A model generated the notes under the pieces. The model was given only the letters and a program-made list of their open reading frames with translations, was not told where the DNA came from and ran no database searches. From Methylophilus sp. (GTDB lineage: Bacteria > Pseudomonadota > Gammaproteobacteria > Burkholderiales > Methylophilaceae), in contig NZ_SSGF01000008.1 in the NCBI RefSeq assembly GCF_008015755.1, positions 34,415 through 98,414 of the forward strand: 64,000 nucleotides of DNA. Direction: 5' to 3'. The position numbers were made by a program, and so were the translations under genes. Below are positions 36,856-46,692 of this stretch, piece by piece. Within the stretch, counting starts at the first letter, position 1. The number at the start of each line of letters is the position of its first letter.

Positions 36856-38955
36856 TTAACTGGCCAGTTTAGATAAGTCGGCCACGCGGTTCATGGCCTG
36901 ATGCAAGGTCGCCAGCAACCCCAGGCGGTTGGCCTTGAGTGCTGGATCATCCGCATTCACCATCACGGCGTCAAAGAAAGTGTCTACCGGTGCTTTTAAT
37001 ACTGCCAGCGCCTGTAAAGAAGCGGTGTAATCACCGGTTTCAAACAACTGGTCAGCCTTGGGTTTGGTTTCAGCCAGCGCCTGATGCAAGGCTTTTTCAG
37101 CCGCCTCTTGCAGCAACTCCACATTCACTGCGGCCTTCACTTCACCTTCCACCTTTTTCAAGATATTAGATACACGTTTGTTGGCAGCCGCCAGTGCTGG
37201 CGCTTCGGCCAGGTTGGCAAAGGCTTGCACGGCGCTTAAACGGCGCGGCACTTCGGCTAACTGATTCGGTGACAATGACAATACCGCGTCCACCTCTTGC
37301 GCACTCGCGCCCTGGTCACGCAGGTTCACCGCCAGGCGGTCAAAACAGAAGGCTTTGATCGCTTCGGCTACTTCCTGACCGCCATTAAAGACGCTCAAAG
37401 TTTGTGCGATCAACTGGTCAAACGCCAATGGCAAATCGGTTTCCATCAGCATACGCAAAATCCCCAGTGCCTGACGGCGCAAGGCAAACGGGTCTTTATC
37501 ACCCGTTGGTTTTTCACCTATGCTGAACAACCCCACTAAGGTTTCCAGTTTATCTGCCAATGCCACCACCACACCGACCTGGCTGCGTGGCAATTCGTCG
37601 CCGGCAAACCGTGGACGATAATGGTCTTCAATCGCATAGGCCACGTCATCAGCCAGGCCTTCGTGCTGGGCGTAATAGCGGCCCATAATGCCTTGCAACT
37701 CAGGGAACTCGCCCACCATATCGGTCAGCAAATCGACTTTAGAAAAACGTGCGGCTTGCGCCACTTTAGCCACAAAGCCGTCACCACCAATCTGTTGGGC
37801 AATCGCAGATGCAATCGCTACCACGCGCTCATTGCGCTCGCCTTGTGAGCCCAGCTTGTTGTGGTAAACCACTTTGCCCAAGCCAGCTAAACGGCTTTCC
37901 AGCGTCTTTTTACGGTCCTGGTCAAAGAAGAACTTGGCATCAGCCAGGCGTGGACGCACCACGCGCTCGTTGCCGCCAATCACCTTGCTGGCATCAGCCG
38001 GGTTGATGTTGGAAACAATCAGGAATTTATTTGTTAACTTGCCGCTTGCATCCAGTAACGGGAAGTATTTCTGGTTGGCCTTCATGGTCAAGATCAGACA
38101 CTCTTGCGGCACAGCCAAAAATTCTTCTTCAAACTGGCCCAGCAATACGTTAGGGCGCTCCACCAGCGCAGTCACTTCGTCCAGCAAGGCATCATCCTCA
38201 ATCGGCTTCAAACCTTGCTTGTCAGCAGCGGCCTGCAATTGTTTCACAATCTCGGCACGACGCGCATCAAACCCGGCAATCACCGCACCTTCTTCAATCA
38301 ATTGCTGCGCGTATGTATCCGCAGAAGTGAGGGTAACCACTGGTTGCTTCGCCTCAAAACGGTGGCCTTGCGTAGTGTTTCCCGCAGACAATCCCAGCAC
38401 AGACACTGGCACCACCTCGCTGCTATGCAGCGCTACCAAGCCATGGGCCGGACGCACAAAATTCACGCTCTCCCAGCCATCGTTAATCTGGTAAGTCATC
38501 ACTTTGGGGATAGGCAGCTTAGCCAGCGTCTCATCCAGTGCTTTTTGCAAACCTTCTGCCAATGTGGCGCCAGCCTGCGTCGCATCCAAAAACAGAATAT
38601 CGGCTTTGCCATCGTTTTCTTTGCGCAGCTTGGCAACGGCACTTTCGCCCTCGCCCAAGGCTTGCAATTTTTTCAGCAGCGCAGGCGTTGCATTGCCGTT
38701 AGCATCCAAGCCCACCGTCGCTGGCATCAGTTTTTGCGCCACTTGTTTGTCTGCCGCTTTAGCAGAAACATTGGTTATATGCGCGGCCAGGCGACGTGGC
38801 GAAGCAAAGGTAGTCACCGCGCTGCCGTCTGCCAGCAAGCCTGAGGCTTTCAGGCTCTCGGCCAATACACCACTAAAAGACTCGCCTAGTTTTTTTAAAA
38901 CTTTTGGTGGCAGTTCTTCAACAAATAATTCAACTAACAGATTGCGGGTACTCAT
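36856..38955 (-). CDS. glyS: Glycyl-tRNA synthetase beta subunit
   Basis: 699 residues, the full length of the beta subunit of the alpha2-beta2 enzyme. N-terminus [20 protein letters not shown]; central [20 protein letters not shown] and an HD-like region ([40 protein letters not shown]); C-terminal anticodon-binding-like domain. It overlaps glyQ by four bases (ATGA). Confidence 0.97.
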   Translation of the reverse strand: MSTRNLLVELFVEELPPKVLKKLGESFSGVLAESLKASGLLADGSAVTTFASPRRLAAHITNVSAKAADKQVAQKLMPATVGLDANGNATPALLKKLQALGEGESAVAKLRKENDGKADILFLDATQAGATLAEGLQKALDETLAKLPIPKVMTYQINDGWESVNFVRPAHGLVALHSSEVVPVSVLGLSAGNTTQGHRFEAKQPVVTLTSADTYAQQLIEEGAVIAGFDARRAEIVKQLQAAADKQGLKPIEDDALLDEVTALVERPNVLLGQFEEEFLAVPQECLILTMKANQKYFPLLDASGKLTNKFLIVSNINPADASKVIGGNERVVRPRLADAKFFFDQDRKKTLESRLAGLGKVVYHNKLGSQGERNERVVAIASAIAQQIGGDGFVAKVAQAARFSKVDLLTDMVGEFPELQGIMGRYYAQHEGLADDVAYAIEDHYRPRFAGDELPRSQVGVVVALADKLETLVGLFSIGEKPTGDKDPFALRRQALGILRMLMETDLPLAFDQLIAQTLSVFNGGQEVAEAIKAFCFDRLAVNLRDQGASAQEVDAVLSLSPNQLAEVPRRLSAVQAFANLAEAPALAAANKRVSNILKKVEGEVKAAVNVELLQEAAEKALHQALAETKPKADQLFETGDYTASLQALAVLKAPVDTFFDAVMVNADDPALKANRLGLLATLHQAMNRVADLSKLAS

Positions 38956-39896
38956 GCGGCGGCTTTCTTGTTTTGTTCTGCTTGTTCGCTGTCCAGTTTG
39001 GCCAACACTTCGTCGGCCCAGGCTTTAGGCGCCATCGGGAAACCCAGTCTGGCGCGGCTATCGAGGTAGCTAGCGGCCACGGCGCGGGCCAGGTTACGGA
39101 TACGGCCGATATACGCCGCCCGTTCGGTGACAGAAATCGCTCCACGCGCATCGAGCAGGTTAAAGGTATGCGCGGCTTTGAGCACTTGCTCATAGCCCGG
39201 CAAAGCCAATTTATTTTCCATCAAATGCTTGGCTTGTTTTTCGTGCGCATTAAAGGCGGTGAACAAAAAGTCGACATCAGAATGCTCAAAGTTATAAGTC
39301 GATTGCTCCACCTCATTCTGGTGGAACACATCGCCATATTTCACGCCTGGCGAGTATTCCAGGTCATAGACGTTTTCTACGCCTTGCAGATACATGGCCA
39401 AACGCTCTAAACCATAAGTAATTTCACCAGTAATCGGCTTGCAGTTGATGCCGCCGACTTGCTGGAAGTAAGTGAACTGCGTCACTTCCATGCCGTTGAG
39501 CCAGACCTCCCAGCCCAGTCCCCAGGCGCCCAGCGTCGGGTTTTCCCAGTCGTCTTCCACAAAACGGATGTCGTTTTCTTGCAGATTAAAGCCTAGCGCT
39601 TCGAGTGAGCCCAGGTAGAGCTCCAAAATATTGGCCGGCGCCGGTTTTAATACCACCTGGTATTGGTAGTAATGTTGCAAACGGTTAGGGTTTTCGCCAT
39701 AGCGGCCATCTTTCGGGCGGCGGCTGGGTTGCACATAGGCGGCTTTCCAGGGTTCTGGGCCAAGTGCGCGTAAGAAAGTCGCGGTGTGGCTGGTGCCTGC
39801 GCCGACTTCCATATCGTAAGGTTGCAACAATGTGCAGCCTTGTTTGTCCCAGTATTCCTGCAGCTTTAAAATGATTTGTTGAAAGGTCAGCACCAT
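38952..39896 (-). CDS. glyQ: Glycyl-tRNA synthetase alpha subunit
   Basis: 314 residues, class II catalytic subunit. Family segments: [60 protein letters not shown] and [18 protein letters not shown]. First gene of the glyQ-glyS-gmhB-plsC-metallopeptidase run. Confidence 0.97.
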   Translation of the reverse strand: MVLTFQQIILKLQEYWDKQGCTLLQPYDMEVGAGTSHTATFLRALGPEPWKAAYVQPSRRPKDGRYGENPNRLQHYYQYQVVLKPAPANILELYLGSLEALGFNLQENDIRFVEDDWENPTLGAWGLGWEVWLNGMEVTQFTYFQQVGGINCKPITGEITYGLERLAMYLQGVENVYDLEYSPGVKYGDVFHQNEVEQSTYNFEHSDVDFLFTAFNAHEKQAKHLMENKLALPGYEQVLKAAHTFNLLDARGAISVTERAAYIGRIRNLARAVAASYLDSRARLGFPMAPKAWADEVLAKLDSEQAEQNKKAAA

Positions 39897-40045
39897 GACG
39901 CCTGATCTGCTTAATTGTAAAACGAATATTTTACCTGATTCAGACTAGGTTAAGAAATCGCATTGCTGACCCGTTATAAGAGATAGAGTGGTTTTTACGG
40001 TTTTTTGCGATTGTGGCATCACATAAAATTTGGTAGATTGAGAAG

Positions 40046-40480
40046 ATGAAATCTTATCGCACATGGGTATTGTTGCTGACGTTATGGTTTGCTTTGTTGC
40101 AAACCATCGCGCCGCTGATGCACGCCCATGCGGCAGGCGATACTGCGGCTGACGATGGCCCGCATATGCATATGGTGGATATTCCTGCACTGCATACCGA
40201 AACAGCCGAGTCCCAACACCCATTTCATTGGCATATGCACTCAGATAAATCGCACGGTCAAATCATCGGCCTGGGTCAAGCCATCAGTGAAAGCAATACT
40301 TTATTGTCCTTGATTGATGCATTTGCCAATATTTGGCTGGCTGCGCTCGTACCTGTCTTATTCGTGTTGTCTATGTGCCTGCTGCTGCCACGTCGCCAGT
40401 TTGCACGACAGCCGAATCACAACGCCCTACATCCGTCCCCGCTCACCCGCCACACCCCGCGCGCCCCGCCTCACGCCTGA
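40046..40480 (+). CDS. His-rich membrane-anchored protein preceding the metal efflux operon
   Basis: 144 residues: N-terminal hydrophobic segment, a periplasmic-looking stretch rich in His and Met (PLMHAHAAGD, GPHMHMVDIPALH, HPFHWHMHSDKSHGQ), and a second hydrophobic helix (IWLAALVPVLFVLSMCLLLP). The tail is basic and Pro-rich with further His. The His-x-His clusters suggest metal binding. It lies 63 bp upstream of the RND outer-membrane gene on the same strand, the place taken by CzcI-type accessory proteins in other operons. I cannot assign a family; the link to metal resistance is inferred from composition and context. Confidence 0.65.
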   Translation: MKSYRTWVLLLTLWFALLQTIAPLMHAHAAGDTAADDGPHMHMVDIPALHTETAESQHPFHWHMHSDKSHGQIIGLGQAISESNTLLSLIDAFANIWLAALVPVLFVLSMCLLLPRRQFARQPNHNALHPSPLTRHTPRAPPHA

Positions 40481-40543
40481 ACAAACCACTAACGCATCGG
40501 CTGGCGCTTGCCATCCGTTTGCCTGTTTTGTTCAGGAGAATCT

Positions 40544-41824
40544 ATGTTTCATTTATCTCGGGGAGTGTTTCACTCCCGGTTAATCGCATGCGGCATCTGG
40601 CTGATGATAAGCCATGTCACGCCTGCCATGGCCGAAAGCATGGCCAACTTGGCCAGCGATCACGAAGACACGGTCGCCGCCAACCCGCGCCTAAGCCTGC
40701 ATGAGGTATTGCAGCAGGTCGTCGCTATCCACCCCCAGCAATCGTTGCTGGCGGCCCATCAACAGATGGTGCATGCACGCCGCACCATGGCCAATAGCTG
40801 GTTGCCACAAGCGCCGTCAGTTGGCTTCTCGCATCAAAACGATGCCTTGATGAGCAATCGTGACGAGCGCGAGTGGCAAGCGCAAATGCAAATCCCAATC
40901 TGGTTACCCGGCCAGCGCCAGGCACGCAGCCAAGTAGCCAGCCTGGCCGATGACAGCCTGTCGCAAGACCGGGCAGGCTTGCAGCAACTGGCGGCCGATT
41001 TATTACGCAATGCGGTGTGGGATATCGCCATGCGCCGCAACGACGTCGGGCTAGCTGACGCCCGTCGCAATACCATGCGCAGCCTGTCCGAAGATGTCCA
41101 AAAACGCTTTAAAGCTGGCGAAGTGGCCAAACTGGAAGTGATGCAGGTAGACCAGGAAACCCTGCAAGCCGAACGCCTGCGCGTGACCGCCCATGCCGAG
41201 CTCATGCACGCGCAATTCCGCTACCAGCAACTCACTGGGCTGAATGAGATGCCTGCCAAACTGGAAGAGCCACTATCGACCCGTGAAGACTATGCTGACT
41301 CGCCTTACTGGCAGGCCGCGCAAGCCAAGGTCAAGCTGGCAGAAGGCCAGCGCGACCTGACCATGATAGAGCAGCGACAAAACCCGCAGCTTACCCTCAG
41401 CACGCGCACCATCCAGGGCGGCTTTGATTACGCCTACAACTCCAGCATGGGGGTAGCCATCAACATTCCGCTGCAAAGCGAAGTGCAACGCGCACCCCTG
41501 TTGGCCAATGCCGAGCAGAACATCGGCGATGCGCGCACCCAGTTGGAAACCTTGCGCCGCCAGCTGGAAAACAACCTGCACGAAGCCGAGCATAACCTGC
41601 ACGTCAGCCGTCAGGAACTCACGCTCATACAGCAACAACAAGCCATCGCCAGTGAAAATGCCAGCCTGGCGCGCAAAGCCTATCGTTTGGGCGAACTCGA
41701 TCTCAACCAATTATTACGCCTGCAATTACTGGCCTTTGAAGCGGAGCGCAGCTTGAGCAGCCAGCAGCTACAAGTGCAATGGAACATTGCCAAATACAAC
41801 CAGGCCGTAGGAGTCCTACCATGA
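40544..41824 (+). CDS. czcC: CzcC-type outer membrane efflux protein
   Basis: 426 residues with a signal peptide ending near PAMAES. Two TolC-like repeats of coiled coil are visible (LHEVLQQVVAIHPQQSLLAA; then ETLRRQLENNLHEAEHNLHV and SLARKAYRLGELDLNQLLRL). Forms the outer-membrane channel of a tripartite RND pump. The ATG at 40544 is chosen for its AGGAG and the signal peptide. Its stop overlaps the next ATG (ATGA). Confidence 0.9.
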   Translation: MFHLSRGVFHSRLIACGIWLMISHVTPAMAESMANLASDHEDTVAANPRLSLHEVLQQVVAIHPQQSLLAAHQQMVHARRTMANSWLPQAPSVGFSHQNDALMSNRDEREWQAQMQIPIWLPGQRQARSQVASLADDSLSQDRAGLQQLAADLLRNAVWDIAMRRNDVGLADARRNTMRSLSEDVQKRFKAGEVAKLEVMQVDQETLQAERLRVTAHAELMHAQFRYQQLTGLNEMPAKLEEPLSTREDYADSPYWQAAQAKVKLAEGQRDLTMIEQRQNPQLTLSTRTIQGGFDYAYNSSMGVAINIPLQSEVQRAPLLANAEQNIGDARTQLETLRRQLENNLHEAEHNLHVSRQELTLIQQQQAIASENASLARKAYRLGELDLNQLLRLQLLAFEAERSLSSQQLQVQWNIAKYNQAVGVLP

Positions 41825-42909
41825 AAAGAATTCTATTTTTAGTTAGCTCGCTTTGCCTGTCGTTGCACGCTTCGGCAGCCACCCTGTTACCGCTCTCATC
41901 CGCACAACTGAAGCAGATGCAGGTGCAATGGGGCCATTTGCAAGCCCAGCAAGAAGGGCTATCCGCCAGTTATCCGGCAGAAGTAGTATTACCACCGACA
42001 CAAACCCGCGTCGTCACCGCGCCACAAGGCGGCTTGATTACCCGGCTCAACGTCAGCGTGGGCGACACCGTCAAACAAGGCCAAGTCATAGGCCAACTCA
42101 GCAGCCCCGATTTAGTGGCTTTGCAAAGCAACTATTTGCAAAGTGACACCCAGGCCAGGCTGCACGAGCAGGCGCTCAAACGCGATCAGGAGTTGTTTAA
42201 AGATGGCATTATTGCCCAGCGCCGCATACAGGAAACGCAAAGCGCTTATGAAACCAGCCAGGCGCTGATGCATGAGCGCAAACAGACCTTGAAACTGGCA
42301 GGCATGAGCGAGGGCCAAATCCAGCAACTGGCGCAAAAGCGCAGCATGCAAAATGGCATGGCGATTATCGCACCGATCAGCGGGCAGATTATGGAACAGC
42401 AACAGCAGGTAGGCGCACGCGTGGATATGGCGATGCCGATCTATATTATCAGCAATCCCAGCCCATTATGGCTGATGATACAAGTGCCGATTGCGCAAGC
42501 CCAGCAACTGCGCCCCGGTGCCTTAGTGCGCTTGCCTAAGCACAACTTGACTGCCAAGGTTGACACCGTATTGCGGCAGTTGAACAAAAACAACCAGACC
42601 ACACAAGTGCGGGCCACCATCAGCCAAGGTGCAGAACAGCTCTCCGTGGGACAAGTGGTCGATGTAGCGCTGGTGGAACAGACCGCAGCAGGCAGCTTTG
42701 CTGTGCCCAGAAGCGCGGTGGCCAGACAAGGCGAGCAGGCGGTGATTTTTGTGCAAGAGGCCAAAGGCGTGGCGGTGACGCCTGTGAAAGTCATGCTGGA
42801 GCAAGACCAGCAGTTAACCGTACAAGTCAATTTGCGTGGCAACGAGACCATCGCCGTACAAGGCGTGGCCGCGTTAAAAGGCCACTGGCTTGGCCTGGGT
42901 GGGGAGTAG
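41821..42909 (+). CDS. czcB: CzcB-type membrane fusion (periplasmic adaptor) protein
   Basis: 362 residues with a signal peptide (MKRILFLVSSLCLSLHASA). The barrel-sandwich/lipoyl halves are PQGGLITRLNVSVGDTVKQG and ISGQIMEQQQQVGARVDMAM, flanking an alpha-hairpin (about 105-180). It bridges the RND pump and the outer-membrane channel. The start overlaps the czcC stop by four bases. No extra N-terminal metal-binding extension is visible. Confidence 0.9.
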   Translation: MKRILFLVSSLCLSLHASAATLLPLSSAQLKQMQVQWGHLQAQQEGLSASYPAEVVLPPTQTRVVTAPQGGLITRLNVSVGDTVKQGQVIGQLSSPDLVALQSNYLQSDTQARLHEQALKRDQELFKDGIIAQRRIQETQSAYETSQALMHERKQTLKLAGMSEGQIQQLAQKRSMQNGMAIIAPISGQIMEQQQQVGARVDMAMPIYIISNPSPLWLMIQVPIAQAQQLRPGALVRLPKHNLTAKVDTVLRQLNKNNQTTQVRATISQGAEQLSVGQVVDVALVEQTAAGSFAVPRSAVARQGEQAVIFVQEAKGVAVTPVKVMLEQDQQLTVQVNLRGNETIAVQGVAALKGHWLGLGGE

Positions 42910-42912
42910 AGT

Positions 42913-45900
42913 ATGTTAGATTGGCTTATAGCAACCTCCCTCAAGCAGCGTTTACTGGTCTGCGTCTTCGCCATTGGCCTACTGATTGCAGGCTGGACCG
43001 CGTATCAAACCATCCCAATTGATGCGTTTCCAGACGTGTCTTCGACGCAGGTCAAAATCATCATCAAATCGCCCGGCATGACACCGGAAGAAGTCGAGGC
43101 GAGGATTACCGCGCCGATTGAAGTAGAGATGCTGGGCATCCCCAAGCAGACCAGTTTGCGCGCCGTCGCCAAATACGCGCTGACCGACATCACCATCGAC
43201 TTTGAGGACGGCACCGATATTTACTGGGCGCGCCAGCAGGTCACCGAGCGGCTCAACAATGCCTGGCCCAATTTACCCGCCCAAGTCTCCGGCGGCATCG
43301 CGCCCATGACCACGCCACTGGGCGAGATGTTTATGTTCACCATTGAATCAGACACGCTGAGCCTGCAGGAAAAACGCTCCCTGCTCGACTGGGTCATTCG
43401 TCCGCGTTTGCGTACCGTGCCTGGTGTCGCTGACGTCAACGCCTTGGGCGGCTTAGTGCGTAGTTTTGAAATCGTGCCCGACAACGCCAAACTGCAAGCA
43501 CGTGGCATTGCGCTCAGTGAGTTGCAGCTAGCAACCAGCGATAACAACCGCAACGATGGTGCGGGTCGTCTGCAAGATGGCGAAGAATCGTTGCTGGTAC
43601 GTGCCGAAGGTGCCTTTAAAACGCTGGATGATGTGCGCAACACCGTCCTCAAAGGTCATCAAGGCAGCCCGGTACGCATAGGCGATGTGGCAGAAGTGCG
43701 CATCGGCGCCTTGACGCGCTATGGTGCCGTCAGCCGCAACGGCAAAGGCGAAGCCGTCGAGGGCCTGGTGTTGGGCCTACGTGGCGCCAACGCCAGGCAA
43801 GTGGTAGAAGGCGTGCGCGCCAAACTGGCCGAAATGGCGCCGGCATTGCCCAAAGGCGTGAAGATAGAAGTGTTTTACGATCGTGGCAACCTGGTAGAAC
43901 AGGCCGTGCACACCGTCAATAAAGCGCTGATGGAAGCCGTCGTGTTGGTGCTGGTGTTACTGGTATTGTTTCTGGGCAACCTGCGTGCCGCGCTCACCGT
44001 CGCCTGCGCGCTGCCCCTCTCCATGCTGGCAACGTTCTGGCTGATGCAGCGCTACGGTATGTCAGCTAACCTGATGTCATTAGGCGGTCTGGCGATTGCC
44101 ATCGGCATGCTGGTCGACTCCGCTGTGGTGGTGGTAGAAAACATCGTCGACCATCTGGCGCATGCACCAAAAACGCCTGAGCAAAACAAGCTGACCATTA
44201 TCCTTGCCGCCATGCGTGAGGTCAGCGTGCCGGTCAGCGCAGGTATCGTGATTATTATTACGGTGTTTTTACCCTTGCTCACGCTGCAAGGGCTGGAAGG
44301 TAAACTGTTCGCGCCAGTCGCGCTCAGCATCATGTTTGCGCTGGGTTCCTCATTGCTGCTGTCGCTGACGATCATCCCAGTGCTGGCATCGTTCCTGATT
44401 AAAGACCATGCCGCTGAAGATCCGTGGTTAATCCGCCACCTCAATCGCTGGTACGCCCACAGCCTAGGCGCTGCCATGCAACACAAACGCCCGGTGCTGC
44501 TGGTAGCCGCCATTCTGCTGGCGCTCACGGTGGTCGTCTATCCACTGATTGGCAAAACCTTTATGCCGACCATGGATGAAGGTGACGTCATTATCGGCAC
44601 TGAAAAACTGCCATCCATCGCCCTGGCGCAAAGTGTGACCACCGATAGCCATTTACAACAAACCTTGTTGCAACAAGTGCCTGAGATTCAGGGCGTGTAT
44701 TCACGAGCGGGTTCGGATGAGCTGGGGCTGGACCCGATGGGCGTCAACCAGACGGACAACTTTCTGGTGCTCAAGCCGCGCGCGCAATGGCAGGTGCCGG
44801 ACAAAGCCGCGCTGATCGAAAAACTGCGCCACGTCATGCAAAGCGTGCCAGGCCTGGATTACAACTTCACACAACCGATCGAAATGCGCGTCAATGAAAT
44901 GATCCTCGGCGTGCGTGGCGACCTGGCACTGAAGATCTTTGGCACCGACCTCAATGTGCTCAACCAGAAAGCGCAAGAGATCATCAAGGTGCTGGAATCG
45001 GTGCCGGGTAATCAAGATGTTTACACACCGCAAAACAGTGGCGTGCAATACCTGCAAATCCGCATAGACCGCGTCGCCGCTGGTAGGTTAGGCCTCAGTG
45101 TGGCCGACATCAATGCTCTGCTACAAAGTCAGCTTGAAGGCAAATTGTTAGGCATCGTGCTCGAAGGCACTCGCCGCACGCCCATCTTGCTTCGCGGCAG
45201 TCAGGTCGTGCGCGAATCCGCCTCAGACTTCAGCCAACTGATGCTGGCGCTCCCGCAAGGCGGCACCGTGCCGCTTTCCAGCGTCGCCCATGTTGTGCGC
45301 GAAGAAGGCCCGGTCAAAATAGACCGCGAACGTGGCAACCGCATGGTCGTCGTCACCGCCAACGTCAAAGGCCGTGATCTGGTGAGTTTTGTCGAGGAAG
45401 CTAAACAGAAAGTCGAGCAGCAAGTCAAACTACCCGAAGGCTACTGGCTCAAATGGGGCGGTCAGTTTGAAAATCAGCAACGCGCCGCGGCACGCCTTAG
45501 CATCGTCATCCCAATGGCCATTGCGCTCATCGCCCTGCTGTTGTTCATGACCTTTGGCTCGCTGCCCAAAGCGCTGCTGATACTCGCCAACATCCCGTTT
45601 GCCATGATAGGCGGCGTCTTTGCACTGTGGCTCTCGGGCGAATATTTGTCAGTGCCCGCCTCGGTTGGTTTTATTGCCTTGCTAGGCATCGCCGTACTCA
45701 ATGGCGTGGTGATGGTGAGCCATTTTCAGCAGTTGGCCGCGCAAGGCATGGCAGCAAGCAAGATTGCTTATGAAGGCGCCAAACGACGCCTGCGGCCCGT
45801 GCTGATGACGGCCAGCATCACCGCGTTTGGGTTGATCCCGTTGCTGTTTGCCACGGGGCCGGGGGCGGAGATTCAACGACCATTGGCAATTGTGGTGATT

Positions 45901-45987
45901 GGCGGGCTGATTACGGCCACGTTTTTGACGTTGTTTGTATTGCCGATTTTGTATCAATACTTTTTCGGCAAAGAGAAAGTGGATTAA
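42913..45987 (+). CDS. czcA: Heavy-metal RND efflux pump (CzcA/CusA family)
   Basis: 1024 residues, twelve predicted helices, HAE/HME-RND architecture with two periplasmic loops (about 35-335 and 555-860). The start MLDWLIATSLKQRLLVCVFA and PIDAFPDVSSTQVKI are HME-type. The TM4 proton-relay segment is GGLAIAIGMLVDSAVVVVEN, which differs from the Asp-Phe-Gly..Asp-Gly pattern of Zn/Co/Ni CzcA and from the Met-Val-Asp pattern of CusA; the metal is therefore uncertain. PIEMRVNEMILGVRGDLALK is closer to CzcA. It follows czcB by 3 bp. Confidence 0.9.
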   Translation: MLDWLIATSLKQRLLVCVFAIGLLIAGWTAYQTIPIDAFPDVSSTQVKIIIKSPGMTPEEVEARITAPIEVEMLGIPKQTSLRAVAKYALTDITIDFEDGTDIYWARQQVTERLNNAWPNLPAQVSGGIAPMTTPLGEMFMFTIESDTLSLQEKRSLLDWVIRPRLRTVPGVADVNALGGLVRSFEIVPDNAKLQARGIALSELQLATSDNNRNDGAGRLQDGEESLLVRAEGAFKTLDDVRNTVLKGHQGSPVRIGDVAEVRIGALTRYGAVSRNGKGEAVEGLVLGLRGANARQVVEGVRAKLAEMAPALPKGVKIEVFYDRGNLVEQAVHTVNKALMEAVVLVLVLLVLFLGNLRAALTVACALPLSMLATFWLMQRYGMSANLMSLGGLAIAIGMLVDSAVVVVENIVDHLAHAPKTPEQNKLTIILAAMREVSVPVSAGIVIIITVFLPLLTLQGLEGKLFAPVALSIMFALGSSLLLSLTIIPVLASFLIKDHAAEDPWLIRHLNRWYAHSLGAAMQHKRPVLLVAAILLALTVVVYPLIGKTFMPTMDEGDVIIGTEKLPSIALAQSVTTDSHLQQTLLQQVPEIQGVYSRAGSDELGLDPMGVNQTDNFLVLKPRAQWQVPDKAALIEKLRHVMQSVPGLDYNFTQPIEMRVNEMILGVRGDLALKIFGTDLNVLNQKAQEIIKVLESVPGNQDVYTPQNSGVQYLQIRIDRVAAGRLGLSVADINALLQSQLEGKLLGIVLEGTRRTPILLRGSQVVRESASDFSQLMLALPQGGTVPLSSVAHVVREEGPVKIDRERGNRMVVVTANVKGRDLVSFVEEAKQKVEQQVKLPEGYWLKWGGQFENQQRAAARLSIVIPMAIALIALLLFMTFGSLPKALLILANIPFAMIGGVFALWLSGEYLSVPASVGFIALLGIAVLNGVVMVSHFQQLAAQGMAASKIAYEGAKRRLRPVLMTASITAFGLIPLLFATGPGAEIQRPLAIVVIGGLITATFLTLFVLPILYQYFFGKEKVD

Positions 45988-46041
45988 ATGAGAAAGTAAT
46001 TCTTTACGAAATAGCTATTGGCTGATTAATGCAACGATTTC
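45988..46041. other. Spacer between czcA and repeat copy C
   Basis: 54 bp with no gene and no clear terminator. Confidence 0.4.
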
Positions 46042-46657
46042 TTTCGCCTTGTTGGCGAGTTACTTTTTTTGCTTGCCCCAAAAAAGTAACCAAAAAGAGG
46101 GCACCCAGCCATCATGGCCTAAAGGCTCCCTTGCGTTGCTCAACAAAGTGGGCGTCCATCGAAACTCGCCCTAGCGGCTTGCAAAAGACGCAAGCCACCG
46201 CGGAACTCGAACAGCCGATGGACGACTACCCCCACTTCGTCTCCGCTACTCAGCGTGATGGAATGGGATTTATCTCACTTAAGCAGCAGTGCCAAAGTTT
46301 GGACGGTTCAAAAAACAGATTCTGTTTTTATTCAGTTCGCGAACAGTTGCAGTCGCATGGTGTTCGGGGTCCCCATCTGCAGCGCCGAGCAACGCAGGGT
46401 TGGCGGGAGCTTTCGGCCATAGGCTGTCCGAATCCCGCAGCAGCTCACGCTTTGTGTGAGATGCCAGGTTGAGTTTCGATGGACGCCCGACAAGCCGAGT
46501 AGCGCAGGGAACAAGCGGAAGCTGGGGTGTCTTGTTCTTTGCCTTCTTTCTTATGGACAAGCATAAGAAAGAATGGTCGCCGAAAGGGCGAAATAGATCT
46601 TTCCACAAACCGGGCTTGCTACAAGCAAAGAAAAGTAACTCGCCAAAAGGGCGAAAA
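46042..46657. repeat. Large palindromic intergenic repeat, copy C
   Basis: Arms run inward from TTTCGCC (46042) and GGGCGAAA (ends about 46657). The left arm has the outer hairpin GTTACTTTTTT / AAAAAAGTAAC and a module whose outer stem is AAGTGGG / CCCACTT (46146-46152 / 46231-46237) plus CGTCCATCG / CGATGGACG (46153-46161 / 46216-46224), with inner stem GGCTTGC / GCAAGCC (46176-46182 / 46190-46196). The right module has a weaker inner stem, CTCAC / GTGAG. An extra related arm end (46557-46600) is nested near the right end. It occupies most of the 705-bp czcA-lnt gap; no gene is supported there. Confidence 0.87.
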
Positions 46658-46692
46658 GCAACCTCGCCTAAATGCACAAAGAAACCAAAAAA

